A stretch of DNA of 64,000 bases from Pascua guehoae (Eukaryota > Basidiomycota > Tremellomycetes > Trichosporonales > Trichosporonaceae), in the NCBI GenBank assembly GCA_001600415.1, contig BCJX01000007.1, positions 1,257,527-1,321,526 of the forward strand. The letters are read 5' to 3'. A program made the translations under genes and the position numbers. This document shows positions 39,942 through 51,142 of this stretch, in pieces (positions within the stretch are counted from its first letter, which is position 1; every line of letters begins with the position of its first letter). The notes under the pieces are model-generated. The model did not search any database. It was not told where the DNA came from and saw only the letters and a list, made by a program, of their open reading frames with translations.

Positions 39942-42561
39942 CTAGGTCTCGGCTCCGCCCATGAGGCCGAGGAGGCCGCCGCCGACGGGCGGACGCGGCA
40001 CGGGCTGGTACACTGCGCTCGGAGACGTCTGCTGCGTCGCGAGATTGGGCGGAGGATGCTGGTCGGGCTGGCTCGGCTGCGGGGGCTGTGGGGAGAGGTG
40101 TTGGGGCCGGGCAGACGCGGGTTGGGGCATCTGTTGCTGCGGCTGCGACGCCGAGGGCACGGCCTGGTTTGCACCCTGGGGTTGCATGATCGCGGATGCC
40201 GCAGAAGGAACTTGGGACGGTGGGTAGGGGTAGCCTGGGGGTCCGGGAGGACGGAACATTGGTTGCTGGTACTGGAACGGGACGGGGATGGGCATGGACG
40301 GGTTTGCAGGCGGACCATTGGCGCCGGCACCGTTGGGGGCGGGCCACGGGGGGTACTGGCCATAGGGGCGGACGGCGCCGGGTTGGCCAGGCTGAGCACC
40401 AAACGGAGGTGCGCCGTGGCCGGCAGGAACAGGCGGACCAGTCGTGTACTGACCCGGCATGGGAGGCTGGCCTGGATGGCCTGGGATGCCAAAGGGGCGC
40501 CACTGGCCCGGCTGCCCGTTCAGCCCGTAACCTGGCCCAGGCTGGGAGGCATATGGCCGCGCGGGGGGACCCTGCGGCGCTGCGCCCTGCTGGCCATAAG
40601 GCTGGACCGAGGGGAGTGCGGGTGGCGTAGCCGCTGGGGACGGTTGAGTAGCGCCAGGAGGGGTACCATATGCCTGTGGGGGGCTTTGGTGGGCCGGCTG
40701 GGACGTTTTCGCACCAAAGAGGGTACCAAGGAGCGCACGTTGGTGGTTGCTGACACTGGGGCCGTTGGAATAGTGTCCAGGTTGTGCCTGTCGGGGTGGA
40801 GTGGACGGAAGGTTGGGCTGGTTAAAGGACTGGGCGAATGGCTGGCCAACAGATTGCGGGTGGGGAGGCTGGCCGGCCTGCCCAGGGCGTGGTGCATACG
40901 CCTGTGGCGACGGCGAAGGCGGGAGCTGTCGCTGCGGGGTGCCATACCATGTCTGTGTCTGAGAGGGCGGAAGCGGCGGCATGGGGGACATTAAGCTGCT
41001 CGTCACGCTGTGAGCCGACTGGGGGCGGTTTGTCGGCGCTGGTGGCGTCGGGGGTGTGGGCTCGGGCGCGAAGAGCGAGTCGAGCAGAGCCTGCTGGCGC
41101 TGCAGACGCTGCTCCTCTGTGCCAACGGGTCCTTGCGAAGGTGGTGGCGCATGAGCCGAGGCCGTCGAAGACGGACCCTGGCTGCCCAGAAGTGATAACA
41201 GCGACGTCTGATGTGCTGACCGGGGTGGGGATGTGGGCGCGGCCGTCGTTTGAGGCGCATTTAACACTGCAAGTAGTTTAGACTGCTTAGGGTCGCGCGT
41301 TGGTGCCGGAGGAGTGCCTGGGACAATGCCAATGTTGCCGAGCAAGCGTTCAAGGGCGTCGTTGTCGCTTTCCTGCTCACGCTGGGCAGAGCTCACAGTG
41401 AGGTCGCCAAACATTTGGTCGAGCGTACGCGCAGTATCGCTCTCGAGCGCGACGACGTTGTCATCCTTTTGGATAAACTTGGCAAAGAGGTGGTCGAGGG
41501 TTGTTGTCGGATGGTGGTGGTCGGCGTGGTTGGTATGAAGGGACCCACGTGCCGCAGCCGGTGCGGGAGTGTCGTCAAAGGTAAACGGCTGGAGTTGACG
41601 GCCAACTGATGGAGGTTCACGTTGCTCGCGGTCCGCGGCGCGCTGTTTGCGCGGTGGGTACGGATTGATACCGTTCTTGACAAGCCACTTCTTGAGCGGC
41701 CCAACAAAGGGTGTCACGTTGTAGAAGCGCTTCTGGCCCTTTCCGCCTGTCCGCTTGGGGCCCTTCTTGGCCGACCACGTTGGAAGCTCGTAAAACGGCA
41801 CCCACTCAATGGCACCAATCTCCTTGCGCGTCTGCGTCTCAAAGACGGTCGACTCGTCAACGTCCTTGACGAGGAACATTGTAATCTCCTGCGCGTTGAT
41901 CTGCGTCTTGACAAAGTCGTTGGGGCTGATTCTGCCAGACAGGTCAAAGCCCGTTTCCTCTTCTACCTAGAAACATGTTAATTTTGAGCCATTTTGAGCC
42001 ATCCCTACGCCGACTCACCTCTCGAATCGCACAGGCCACTTCGGATTCTGCCGAGTTGATCTTGCCTCGAGGAAAGCACCAGCCCGCGTTCGACTTCCAC
42101 CCCCGCACCATGAGGACCTTGTCGCCCGACGACGAGATGATGATTGCACCGCAGCACGGCACCATCTTCTTGTACGCGCAGTATTCTTCCCAGACGGCAT
42201 CATAGTCAATGTCCTCCCCCAGACCGTAGAGGGGCGACGACGCAATGATGAGGTGGGTGAACTGTCGCTGGGACAACGAAGGGAGGAGCGGGTTGAGCGG
42301 TCGCAGGTAGTCTTCGTAAAACCAGTGGGCCTGTTCTGCCTGCCAGTAGACGCGTACAAGACTCGTCTCTTCCTCGGGCAGGTTGACGAGGAAACGCGCG
42401 TTCAAGTCTTCGAGGACCTCCTCAAAGGGCATGTCGCGGAAGATGTTCTCCTCGCCATTCTCATCGTCGTCGGCTGCTAGTGACGAAGGGCCAGCGGGCG
42501 ATGGGGTCAAGTCCATGTGGGGTGGTGGGGCACGCTGCGGTGTTAAAGGCAGGGCTGACAT
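39942..42561 (-). CDS. DCP2: mRNA decapping enzyme Dcp2
   Basis: Exons on the minus strand: 42561-42019 and 41966-39942 (855 aa). It removes the m7G cap to start 5'-3' mRNA decay in P-bodies. The N-terminal regulatory (box A) domain runs over about residues 40-140 (FRDMPFEEVLEDLNARFLVN, QAHWFYEDYLRP). The Nudix box is complete at residues 166-188: G166, E172, R180-E181, E184-E185 (metal-binding glutamates), G187; the intron falls inside the box, after E181. Box B follows (EIGAIEWVPFYELP, FYNVTPFVGPLKKWL). The C-terminal 500 residues are Pro/Gln/Gly-rich and carry several short Leu-rich helical motifs (SKLLAVLN, TSLLSLLG, ALLDSLFA, RALLGTLFG, GGLLGLMG), like those that bind Edc3 and Pat1 in yeasts. 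Confidence 0.97.
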
Positions 42562-43201
42562 GGTTGCCGTCGAGTCGGGTGGAAAGGCGACGCGAGTCGA
42601 GGCGATGGGATGGGGGTGATGGCGAGCAGCGGCGCGCAGCTGCCAGGTGGCTGATGAAGGCGATTGGAAACCTCAACGGTTGTTGGGGGGTAAAGGAGAT
42701 CGCTGTCGAGCCGAGAGTGGCTGTAGGGAGGTCGACTTGATATCAATGGCGATGGCGAGAAAGCAAGTCGACTCTTGTGGGGAGTGGTTGAGAGGTTGGA
42801 GGTTGTGGTTGTGGGTGTATCAATGGCCAGAGAGTGCATGACAATCGACAATCGAGGGGCCACACACCGTGCATCCCACCGGCCACCGGTAACGGTGAAC
42901 AGTCCACGTGGCTCAGTTGCGTTATCACTTGCTGGTAACAGTGTGATCGCATCAATGACACGTACAAATATATCCACATGGTAATGCTTCCGCACCTCTG
43001 AGCCGCAAAGCATTCAACAGCCCCCTGCAGACGCATGTTCGATTCTCCATGACGCCTTCATAAACATGGTTAACCAGTTAGTTGTTGCCCAACAGGCAAA
43101 AGTGAACGCCAGCCCAAGTACCTGACCATTGATACATGCGGGGACCATTACTGTCGTCTTTTCGCACCACCGCATCCCACCACTGTCCTTCTACCACGCT
43201 A
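42562..43201. other. Upstream region of DCP2
   Basis: This spacer lies between DCP2 and the 3' end of the next minus-strand gene. It is G-rich on the plus strand before DCP2 and has no coding signal. I see no repeats from the island here. Confidence 0.5.
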
Positions 43202-44389
43202 CTATGCCTGAGGTGACACCGGCACGCTGTTCCTTTTTGGACGCTTGAAGCCCAATCGTTCGAGTGTACGCTTGGTCTTGGGCTTGTCTCTGGGTGGCTC
43301 CATCTTGTCCTTGGCAAGCTGAAGCTTGTCCGTGGATTCGGTGGGTGTAGCAGCGACAGCCGAGACATTGTCCGTGCGTTCCCCGAGAGGGCTCCTCTGT
43401 GAAGTGGGTGCCCGGAGCGAGGTGGCGGGAGCGGGAAGACGATCGAGCCGCTGCTGTGGTGCCAGGGACTCAGCTGCCGAATCTTGCGCGGTGGGTTTGC
43501 TGGACGTGTGGCCAGGTCGCAGAGGAGTCGGTTCCTCAACCGTGATAGAGGGCACGGAGGGAACGTGTGACGAGGATGTAGACTCGGGAGGGACATCGGA
43601 TGCTGAACGGTTGGGTGGCTCGATGGGCAGGGTGAACGGAGGAGGTATGCGTCCGCGATAGGATTTGATTACAAGATTCATCTTGCCGTCTGGACCCCTG
43701 ACATGTTTACAGGAGGTCCAACCGCGGTTTGCACGACTGAAACGTCCAAGACGGTCCTCGTCGAGGGCGAGCGGTTGAAGAAGTGTGGTTTCACCGATAA
43801 AAAACCTCTTATGCAGCCATGTTGCCCACCTGATGGCATCGAGCACGAAGGTGGCGACAATAGGTAGAGGAGGAGCCTGTCGAGGAAGCTGGACGGAAGC
43901 CTGTGGTCAGCTTCAGCGTAAAGTTGCACGGCATACCTGCTCGTACACTTCTGGTATAAGTGACCAGAGCTCGGCCCATACGGCATGGGACGGAGTCCTG
44001 GGAGTAGGAGCCCAGTCCAGCCTATGGCGATTGTCACGACACCAGCATGCGTTACGGTAATCGTAGATCTCATAGAGGCTGGTGGTGAGATGCAAAACAC
44101 AGAGAGGAACGTACTGGTCGTCAATCTGGTCAAAGACTGCGAGACAAAAGCAGACGTCGTCAATGTTGCCCCAGGACCATGTTCCGTTGCGAGCGTCACG
44201 CCATTCTTTGGAGGCCTGATGCATGGCGAATTGGAGCTCCTGGTCGGGGTCGGTCTCAGGACGGCCAAAAGCATCCCAAAAAAGTCGGTCTCTACCAGAC
44301 GGAGGGAAGATCCTGGAGAGCGTGGGGTACTTTGGATAGTTTGATGTGTCCCACTCGCGCGGCGGATGATCACAGCCATGGACAGACAT
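43202..44389 (-). CDS. Unidentified two-exon protein, divergent from the gene at 45002
   Basis: Exons on the minus strand: 44389-43937 and 43900-43202 (383 aa). An upstream in-frame ATG at 44509 would add 40 hydrophobic residues; the start at 44389 is preferred because the extension reads like leader. The N-terminal 230 residues look folded (PPSGRDRLFWDAFGRP, NIDDVCFCLAVFDQIDDQY, VLHLTTSLYEIYDYRNACWC, LDAIRWATWLHKRFFIGETT). The rest is disordered, Ser/Pro/Glu-rich, ending in a basic patch (KDKMEPPRDKPKTKRTLERL). DRLFWDAFG and the following FCL.xFDQ recall the DRLAE..AFG and FCL..YDQ of family F5, but this is too weak to assign. Function unknown. Confidence 0.75.
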
Positions 44390-45001
44390 TGTAATAGAGG
44401 TGATTGTGAGAATCAAGAGATGAACGAAGAATGACAAAGGTCGAAGGATGTGAAAGTGATGGGATGGGTGGGGTAGTAGTGTGTTTATGTGAACGAAAAA
44501 GCCCCCCATTGTTGTGTTTGTTTTGTTTGTTTGTTGTCGACCCCTGACCCTGACCCTCGAGCGGAAGCAGAGGATGGCTGGTGGAGAAAAATAATTACGT
44601 AAATAGCAATGCCAGAGCCGAATGTTTGTGGCACTTTACATAATTTCCACGGCACGGCCCCTAGGGTATCATGTTCAATCCAACCTTGTTGACGGCAACC
44701 TCTGGTCCAGAGGCGAGGCGCGGTAAACACCCGCGGGACGACCTCTAATACAGAACGAGAGATTGCAAGGCGCTGCAAGGCGCTGCAAGGCGCTGCAAGG
44801 CGCTGCACACGCGGGTGTACCGAGTCGTTCAAGAGCCATCACCGTGAAAGAACAAAGCACCAGTGTTGGTGTTGCTCCACTGGTTACTTCCTTTCTCCTC
44901 TTTATCACTCTGTCCTTTTCACCACTTTCTCCTCTTTATCACTTTATCACCTTAAACACTCTCTCCTCTTTATCACTTTCTCCGTCACCAACGCAACTGC
45001 C
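44390..45001. other. Divergent promoter region with 10-bp tandem repeat
   Basis: Upstream DNA of two divergent genes. It includes repeated TTTGTTTG words near 44520, the 10-bp repeat at 44765-44804 and a pyrimidine-rich stretch (CTCTTTATCAC repeated at 44900-44985) before the ATG at 45002. Confidence 0.5.
44765..44804. repeat. 10-bp tandem repeat, four copies
   Basis: GCAAGGCGCT repeated four times without error in the divergent spacer. Confidence 0.95.
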
Positions 45002-47113
45002 ATGCCCCTCAGTCCAATTTCCGGCATCAAGCGCCTATGGAAGAAAAAGGAGCGTCCGTTGGGGCCCGTCGATACAGCTGGACACAATATACGGTATGGG
45101 ACATCCCTACAGTTAGTTTCTGTGCGAAATTGCGTTTGAGATCCGATGGTTGACAGTAGACCTACTGCTTCGGCCTGGAGCACACCTGGTCCACGCCATC
45201 GCAACCCTTCGTCGTCGCCTCCGACCCACTCTACTCCGGCGCAACCCCTTGCTTCTCAACCAACCCCATCTCAATGGGTTACTCCCGATATTACCTCGAC
45301 TGCCACCACTCAGGACCCGCCCAACGCACCTTATCATCAGCAAATCCAAAAGGGCCAACTCCCGACTCCTCCTGCGCATCCAAAACTATCGTCGTCCTCA
45401 CTCGGCACCTGCCTCAAGACCTTCGACAGCCCTTTACGCCAGCCATTCAAAGATCCGAAACTTGGAGTGCCTCCTGAACTCACTGTCAAGCCGTTGATGT
45501 TTCGCTTTTGGAAGCACGCCCCAGAGTTACGGATCCCCGAGAGATCCAATCCCAATTTGGCACGGTACATATGGCTCAGGCCAGCTACGATCGACCACGT
45601 TGACGACATGGTCGTTGACCTGTTCCGTGAACTCGACGGGTTTCACGCTCCGGGCCTGAGGGAGGTTCTCGACTACCGTAACCAAGGAGTTCAGGCGGTT
45701 GTTCGATCTGGTCCATTGCGGAACGAGTGGCAGCTTGTGGGCGATGAGTATGCCGATTTCGTCACCCTCGCCTCTGAGGTGCTCGGAAGGTTATATCCAA
45801 ACCAGCCACCAGCACTGCAGACTGAGATCCAACTAGTCTCGACAGAAAGTGACAGCAAGATCGACCTCGGAATTGCCTTCTGTACCAAGTGGATGACCGC
45901 CACCACGAGGACTGTAGCATCCACGTGCGAGTATAAGGTCGAGGAGTCTTTCTCTGACGCGGCGCTCGACATCTTTGATGCGTTCTGGGACCTAGGAGGT
46001 CAAGGATCGTTTTACCTGCACACCGACGAGAAGGGCGAAGAAGTGCTTGAAGTAAATGCGCTACCTCCGACTGAATGGAGAAGCAATGAGGAAATCGATC
46101 GCGATATCGGTATGGTGGAACACATCCTGATGTCCGCTATCCAGGCCGTTTCTTACGCATACGAGTCGCATACCCTGTATAGCCTCTTCACGAATGGTAA
46201 CAGGCACATTCTTGTGACGTATCAGCCTGCAAAAGACGCTACCCGCCCCGCCGTATTTTTCTCCAAGTCGTTTGGCCGCCGCACCAATGGCGAACATGTC
46301 AATCCTCGTCCGCACGGACCCAACCCACACCAATCGCCACCCCTCCTAGTCTACCCTCTCGCCATTGCACACGAAAACCTGAAACGGGACCGGAAGGCTG
46401 GTGAGGAGCTGGGTGTCGGTCCTGACGGCCGTCCACTCCAAAGTGCAGGCAGGGACGTCCACTCCCAAGCCGTATGGACGAACCTCCAGATGAGCAAGAA
46501 GGCCATGGATGAGTGGAAAACGAGACACGTCACACAACACCATGACACCCGCCCGAAACGTACGAAGGCTGCTGTCAACTACAACGACGACGACACTCCA
46601 GGCCGTACCCCAGTAAAACACCTCGTGCCAGCCGATCTCGACAACAGCTTCAATTTCACTCCGGCGGGAGTAGGTGCGGGCTGGACACCACAAGGGGGGC
46701 CAATGACTGGCGGGGCAGCGCAGGGTAGCAGTGCGCAAAAGTCAAGCGGCCGACCCTCCATGCTCGAGGGTAGCATGCCACCGACCCCTACACCTGCCCC
46801 CGGCGGGCGGGTCCGCCCATCGGGGGGTGCGCAGACGGGGGGTGCGCAGACGACGATGGGCGGCCAGCCGCGAGTTGCGGCCGCATACGCACCAGGCGGA
46901 CACACAACGATGCGACGCGCGGACGACACCCACATTACACACGGACAGAGCCCGACGCCACCCTCCAGACAGCAGGGCTCGGCAGTCGGCCAGCCGCCGG
47001 GCCAGATGCAGGGCATGCCGTCCGGTCACTCTCAGGCCAGGAGCACACCCACGCCGCCTCGGACAGGCGCGGCGCATGCGCGGACATATGACGATTCACC
47101 GCGGAGGAGGTAG
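45002..47113 (+). CDS. Large unidentified protein with central folded region and disordered tail
   Basis: Exons 45002-45093 and 45157-47113 (682 aa). The N-terminus is basic (GIKRLWKKKERP), then Ser/Thr/Pro-rich to residue about 110. The central 330 residues look folded: PLMFRFWKHAPELRIPE, IDHVDDMVVDLFRELDGFHA, YADFVTLASEVLGRLYPNQP, KIDLGIAFCTKWM, HTLYSLFTNGNRHILVTYQP, LLVYPLAIAHENLKRD. The last 200 residues are Gly/Pro/Gln/Thr-rich and carry KRTKAAVNYNDDD and repeated GGAQT. The phrase around LFTNG recalls part of fungal FunK1-type proteins, where it precedes the kinase core, but no kinase motifs are present. I do not recognise the protein. Confidence 0.75.
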
Positions 47114-48037
47114 CCTGTGTTCCATCCCGCCCGCTGGGCTGCTCGTGGCTGCGGTGTAGGCTACATGTGTTGTTACAAATCGATGCTACTTGCTACATAT
47201 GACCACGAAACTCTCTACCTCTCGCCAGATGTGCCACGCCATCACCTCCTCCCCATACCAAGCGTCATCTCTTCCTCAACCCAAGCCAAGCGTCGTCTCC
47301 TCCTTATGTTAAGCATCGCCTCCGCCTCATAGTCATTTTCCGACCTTGCTCGGGCGTCTCACCTTGTCGTCCAAGCCCAGCAAAATTGCTCCTCCTTTGC
47401 TGACTACGCCGATGGCTATGGGTTCGCCGCCCTTGTCGGCTCCTGGCGCGTGTGTGGCAGCGAGCGTGTCATTATTGTGGCGGGCCGCACGTGGAGGGCG
47501 GCGGCCTTGCCGCCCATCTTTGCCCACTCAACGCTTTGCCCACTCAATGTCGACGGGCCAGTCCTTTGCGAGGCGGTTGACTGACTCTTCCGTGTCGTCC
47601 TGTGGTTCAGCTGTTTCATGTGTACGGTGTGACTGACCACACACGGCGTGCTGGGTATATCCGCATATCTCCATATCCCCATGTCCTTAAGGATTCGGAT
47701 AACACGCCGGCTGTAAGCCGCCACCCGGCCTCGGCCTCCGGACCAAAGACGTGCCGGCACTTGTTGACCATCGTGTGAGCGGATGAGCGACCGCATGCCC
47801 ATTCGACTGCATGCCCATTGACCATAACTGCATGACAGATGCAGCTCTCCACCTGTGCACATTGCTGCTTACACCTGGTTCAAGACTCCCACCACCTTGC
47901 CATTACCGTTCACCCCGCTTGCTCTCTTCGGCTTCAGCAGCTCGCCGCAACCATTTCGCCTACCTTTGCCTCACCTTTGCGCTCTCGTCTCCACGCCCCC
48001 ACCCATCACCCATCAACCCCTCCAAGCCCCAACAAAC

Positions 48038-48038
<1 letters not shown>
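47114..48038. other. Intergenic region before the cupin gene
   Basis: It includes an imperfect repeat of AAGCGTCGTCTCCTCCT-type words at 47260-47320. No convincing gene. The last 200 bases are pyrimidine-rich and end in the poly-C tract. Confidence 0.5.

Positions 48039-48087
<49 letters not shown>
48039..48087 (+). repeat. 49-nt poly-C homopolymer in the cupin gene leader
   Basis: An uninterrupted C run ends 40 bases before the ATG at 48128. Same position relative to a start codon and same strand as the 85-nt run before the SDR gene. Confidence 0.9.
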
Positions 48088-48089
<2 letters not shown>

Positions 48090-48127
48090 TCCCCGCCGAC
48101 CCTTCCCCGCCCGCCCCGGATTCCAAG

Positions 48128-48667
48128 ATGGCGCTCCACGGCCCGTTCCGGCGCATCATCACCTCGCACGCGTCCCCCACCTCGACCGACGTAGAGGTAC
48201 ACGACACGACGCCCCCGCTGCGTTCCGCCCTCGGCGGCAGCGCGGCACTCACGCCCCTGTTCGCCACGCTCGGCGTCCCAGCACGCTCCGCGCCCACACT
48301 GACGGACACGGACGTCGCCGAGGCCATGGCACTCGCACCGGGCGTCGTGACGCCCGGGGGCGTGAATGGCCAAGTGACCGACCTGGCGCCAAACTTTCGC
48401 GTAGACTACCACCGCACGTCGTCGGTCGACTACAACATTTTTCTCTTTGGGAGCGCGTACCTCATCACGCCGTGTCCCGAGGGCGAGGGGGAGGGGGAGA
48501 AGCAGAATGAGAGGCGCACGCTCGTAAAGGCGGGGGAGATTGTCGTGCAGCGCGGCACCCTGCATGCGTGGGAGGCGGGGCCGGAGGGGGCGCGGTGGTG
48601 TACTGTGGTCGTTGCAGCTGAGCCTGTGGAGATTGCAGGCGAGAAGTTGCCAGATGTCGACTTTTAG
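48128..48667 (+). CDS. Small cupin-fold protein
   Basis: Single exon, 179 aa. The frame is open further upstream, but only through poly-Pro encoded by the C run, so the first ATG after it is used. The C-terminal 90 residues carry a one-motif cupin core: FRVDYHRTSSVDYNIFLFGS, LVKAGEIVVQRGTLHAWEAG, CTVVVAAEP. This is the pattern of fungal cupin proteins with DY.vvl.G and GD.vvqrGt.HaW. The usual first metal-binding motif is weak and only His in the HAW motif is clear, so metal binding is uncertain. An insert of Glu/Gly repeats (EGEGEGEKQNER) interrupts the barrel. Related proteins often sit near secondary-metabolism enzymes, but none is visible here. Confidence 0.75.
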   Translation: MALHGPFRRIITSHASPTSTDVEVHDTTPPLRSALGGSAALTPLFATLGVPARSAPTLTDTDVAEAMALAPGVVTPGGVNGQVTDLAPNFRVDYHRTSSVDYNIFLFGSAYLITPCPEGEGEGEKQNERRTLVKAGEIVVQRGTLHAWEAGPEGARWCTVVVAAEPVEIAGEKLPDVDF

Positions 48668-48820
48668 GTGGGTCAGAATGTGTGAGCACAGGGTGCTAAT
48701 GACAGAGACAAGGCGTCGCAGCGTGGACGTAGATTGGCAGGTAGTTGGGCACCATGCATGAGTGTGATTCTATGCTATCTCCTCCGTCCTAGATCTCCGG
48801 CGTCTTAGATCACCTGGGCA

Positions 48821-50888
48821 TTATTCCGAAGGCTCAGAAGTGGCCGCCTTGACGTCCAGCTTCGCCACGCCCTCAGCCGCGGCATCAACCTGTGCCGAGC
48901 TGCTGCTCGACTCGGCTGCCTCGCGAGGAGCAAATGCTGCCATGTACTGGATGTCAGTTGTTTGAACCGGACGGGGCTGCGCAACTCACCCGTTTGTTGA
49001 ACTGATGGTGCCCTGGCACACGCTCTTCGATCAGCTCGGTGGTGTGGTCCCCAAATGTCGGGGGCGGTCCGTCGTCGGTGGCCGTCTTGACCATCGTGAT
49101 GAGCTGAGGGTGAGCCAAGCAACAAGCGAAGTCTCATGCCGAAGCGGAATCTCGGTCGTGTAGAGGTAGTGCCAACGCCCTAGGAACTTTCACGCTTTCA
49201 GGCTCCAGGTTACTCACCCTACGCTGCCACTTGCCAAAGTCCTGCACACTTCCTTCACCCCACTTGAGCTCCTTCATGCCCTCGACCACTGGCACATCGA
49301 CGTGGTCATAGTCCTCGCCGACAGTAGGGAGGAAGAAGACGAGTCGGCCACCGGGCACAAGGAGGTAGCGTGCCAGCTGGACGAGGTCAAGGGTCAGGTC
49401 CACAAGCTCGTACGGCTTGGACGGGGGCAGGTAATTCTCTTGCCTGTCGGGTTAGCAGCTGATTTTGGGTAGCACTACAGCTGTACCCACCGGTGTGCAA
49501 GCGTTCCGTCTGGCAAGACGACCGGCTCCTCGTGCAGAACGTTGCGTCGGCGCCCCGCCGACTTGCCTGTGCGCTTCGCTCCGGCACGGACTCCGTCTGG
49601 GAACCATTAGTAGCTATTAGTTGGAGCACTGTAGCTACTCACATGGAGGGTCAGTGACGATGGCATCCATCCAGCCGCCTCGCCGCCAGGGACCTTGGGT
49701 AATGTCAAAGTTGATGTTGTCGAGGAAGAGATGCTCGACGCCATACTGCTCGGCTGCGCGAAGGATCCCTGGCTTGATGCCCTTGCCCTTGACTACACGG
49801 GTTAGTGTGAAGAATGGGAACGCGGGCGCAACTCACCCTTCCCCCTGAACTGCCTCGCGTCGATATCAGACCCCAGGACGCTCGCGCCCCAGATTGCGGT
49901 CGAGTAGAGTAGCGAACCCGTGCCAACGAATGGGTCGTAGATAATCTTTCCTGGAGCGGGCTGTGGGTCAGACAGGTTCCAATGATTATGGTAGCAGCTG
50001 TTATGGTAGCAGCTGTTGGAGACTCCATCAATAGAACACCCACCAAAGCCTGGCCAGCAAGCAACAGTCCCATTTCGGATTCCATGCTCGTGTTGCCGTA
50101 GAATGCTCGTTGCTTGATATCCATGACGTTCATGATGGGACGCGCACGAGACACGCCGACGCGGCGTCCGAAATAGACCTCCACAAAGTTTCCGTCGCGC
50201 TTGAGGCGGGCCTCCTTTGTGTGAAGCGTGACGTGGTCGTCTACAGTGTGAGTTGGTAACACGGCCGAGACCACGACCAGAGAAACGAGACGAGGGGCGC
50301 CTCCACACACAGTCTCTCGACGGTCCTTGACTCTGAACCACACTCACAGTCTTCCAGTACAATAAACTCGACTTCTGGGTTCTTCAAGTCAATCGTGCCC
50401 CGCAGCCCCGTCCAGTCGAAGGCGTTAATGACCTCTCGGGAACGGCGGTCAAGCGCACGGTTGTTGACGCAGTCGACTTCAAACTTGAAGCTCGCGTCCA
50501 TGTCGGGATCGAAGAGGTGCGCATTTTCCTTGAGCTTGGCGTGGAGCTCTTCGTAGCTCTTTGCCTGTGCATAGAGGCGAGACGCAGAGCTGGCCGTTAG
50601 GGGGTGTGAACGAAGCCAGGTTGGGGGCGGAAGCGAAGCAGTCGACCTCCCGGGTGCAGCCGCCGTGCTGCCAAAAGAAACATGGCACAAAACTCACATG
50701 ATCAAGATGCCGCGGTCCAACAGGCGCTCAATGTACTCCTCCTTGTCGACGTCGATGACGACCACGCCGCGCATGAGGTCCTTTGAGACGAACCTGATCT
50801 CGAAGCCGTACAGCTGCGAGATCGAGAGCATCTCCGGGATGCGGAACGTGAGGTGCTCGAGCGACACCCGCAAAAAGTAGAGCGGCAT
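48821..50888 (-). CDS. TRM11: tRNA (guanine-10-N2)-methyltransferase catalytic subunit Trm11
   Basis: Exons on the minus strand: 50888-50698, 50589-50348, 50240-50044, 49960-49837, 49792-49643, 49596-49491, 49443-49218, 49103-48990, 48946-48821 (491 aa). The enzyme makes m2G10 in tRNA, normally with the small partner Trm112. Visible marks: N-terminal YFLRVSLEHLTFRIPEM, the THUMP-like SRLYAQAKSYEELHAKLK, FYFGRR-type region (VEVYFGRRVGVSRARPIMN), KQRAFYGNTSMESEMGLLLA, motif I DPFVGTGS with a following SDID, motif IV TDPPYGVRAGAK, and LLVPGGRLVFFLP. The second exon uses an acceptor at CTAACGGCCAG; other acceptors break the frame. All phases match. Expected in cytosol. Confidence 0.95.
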
Positions 50889-51142
50889 GGTGGCAGCTTG
50901 TTGAAGGATATGTCAAGTGTTGAATAAAGAGTTGTGTGCACAAGGTGCAAAGCAAGAGCAGCACTCGGCCGACGCGACCACGTACGAGGACAATGAGCCG
51001 CAACATGGACATTGCAGCAACTTTCCGCCAAGGCGAAAACAAAAGGTCACGTGATCTATCCAGCAACTGATGTCGTCACACGACACGAATCTCGTCTTTG
51101 TCTTGCTTGTTCTCTTGATCACCATTCTTTCAACCGCCCACA

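Noticed and set aside
39699..40994. 431-codon plus-strand open frame
   Set aside because: Antisense to the Pro/Gln-rich DCP2 tail; its Gly/Arg/Trp-rich sequence is a mirror of that tail.
47839..48127. Upstream poly-Pro extension of the cupin protein
   Set aside because: It is open in all frames because of the C run; the cupin domain begins only after the ATG at 48128.
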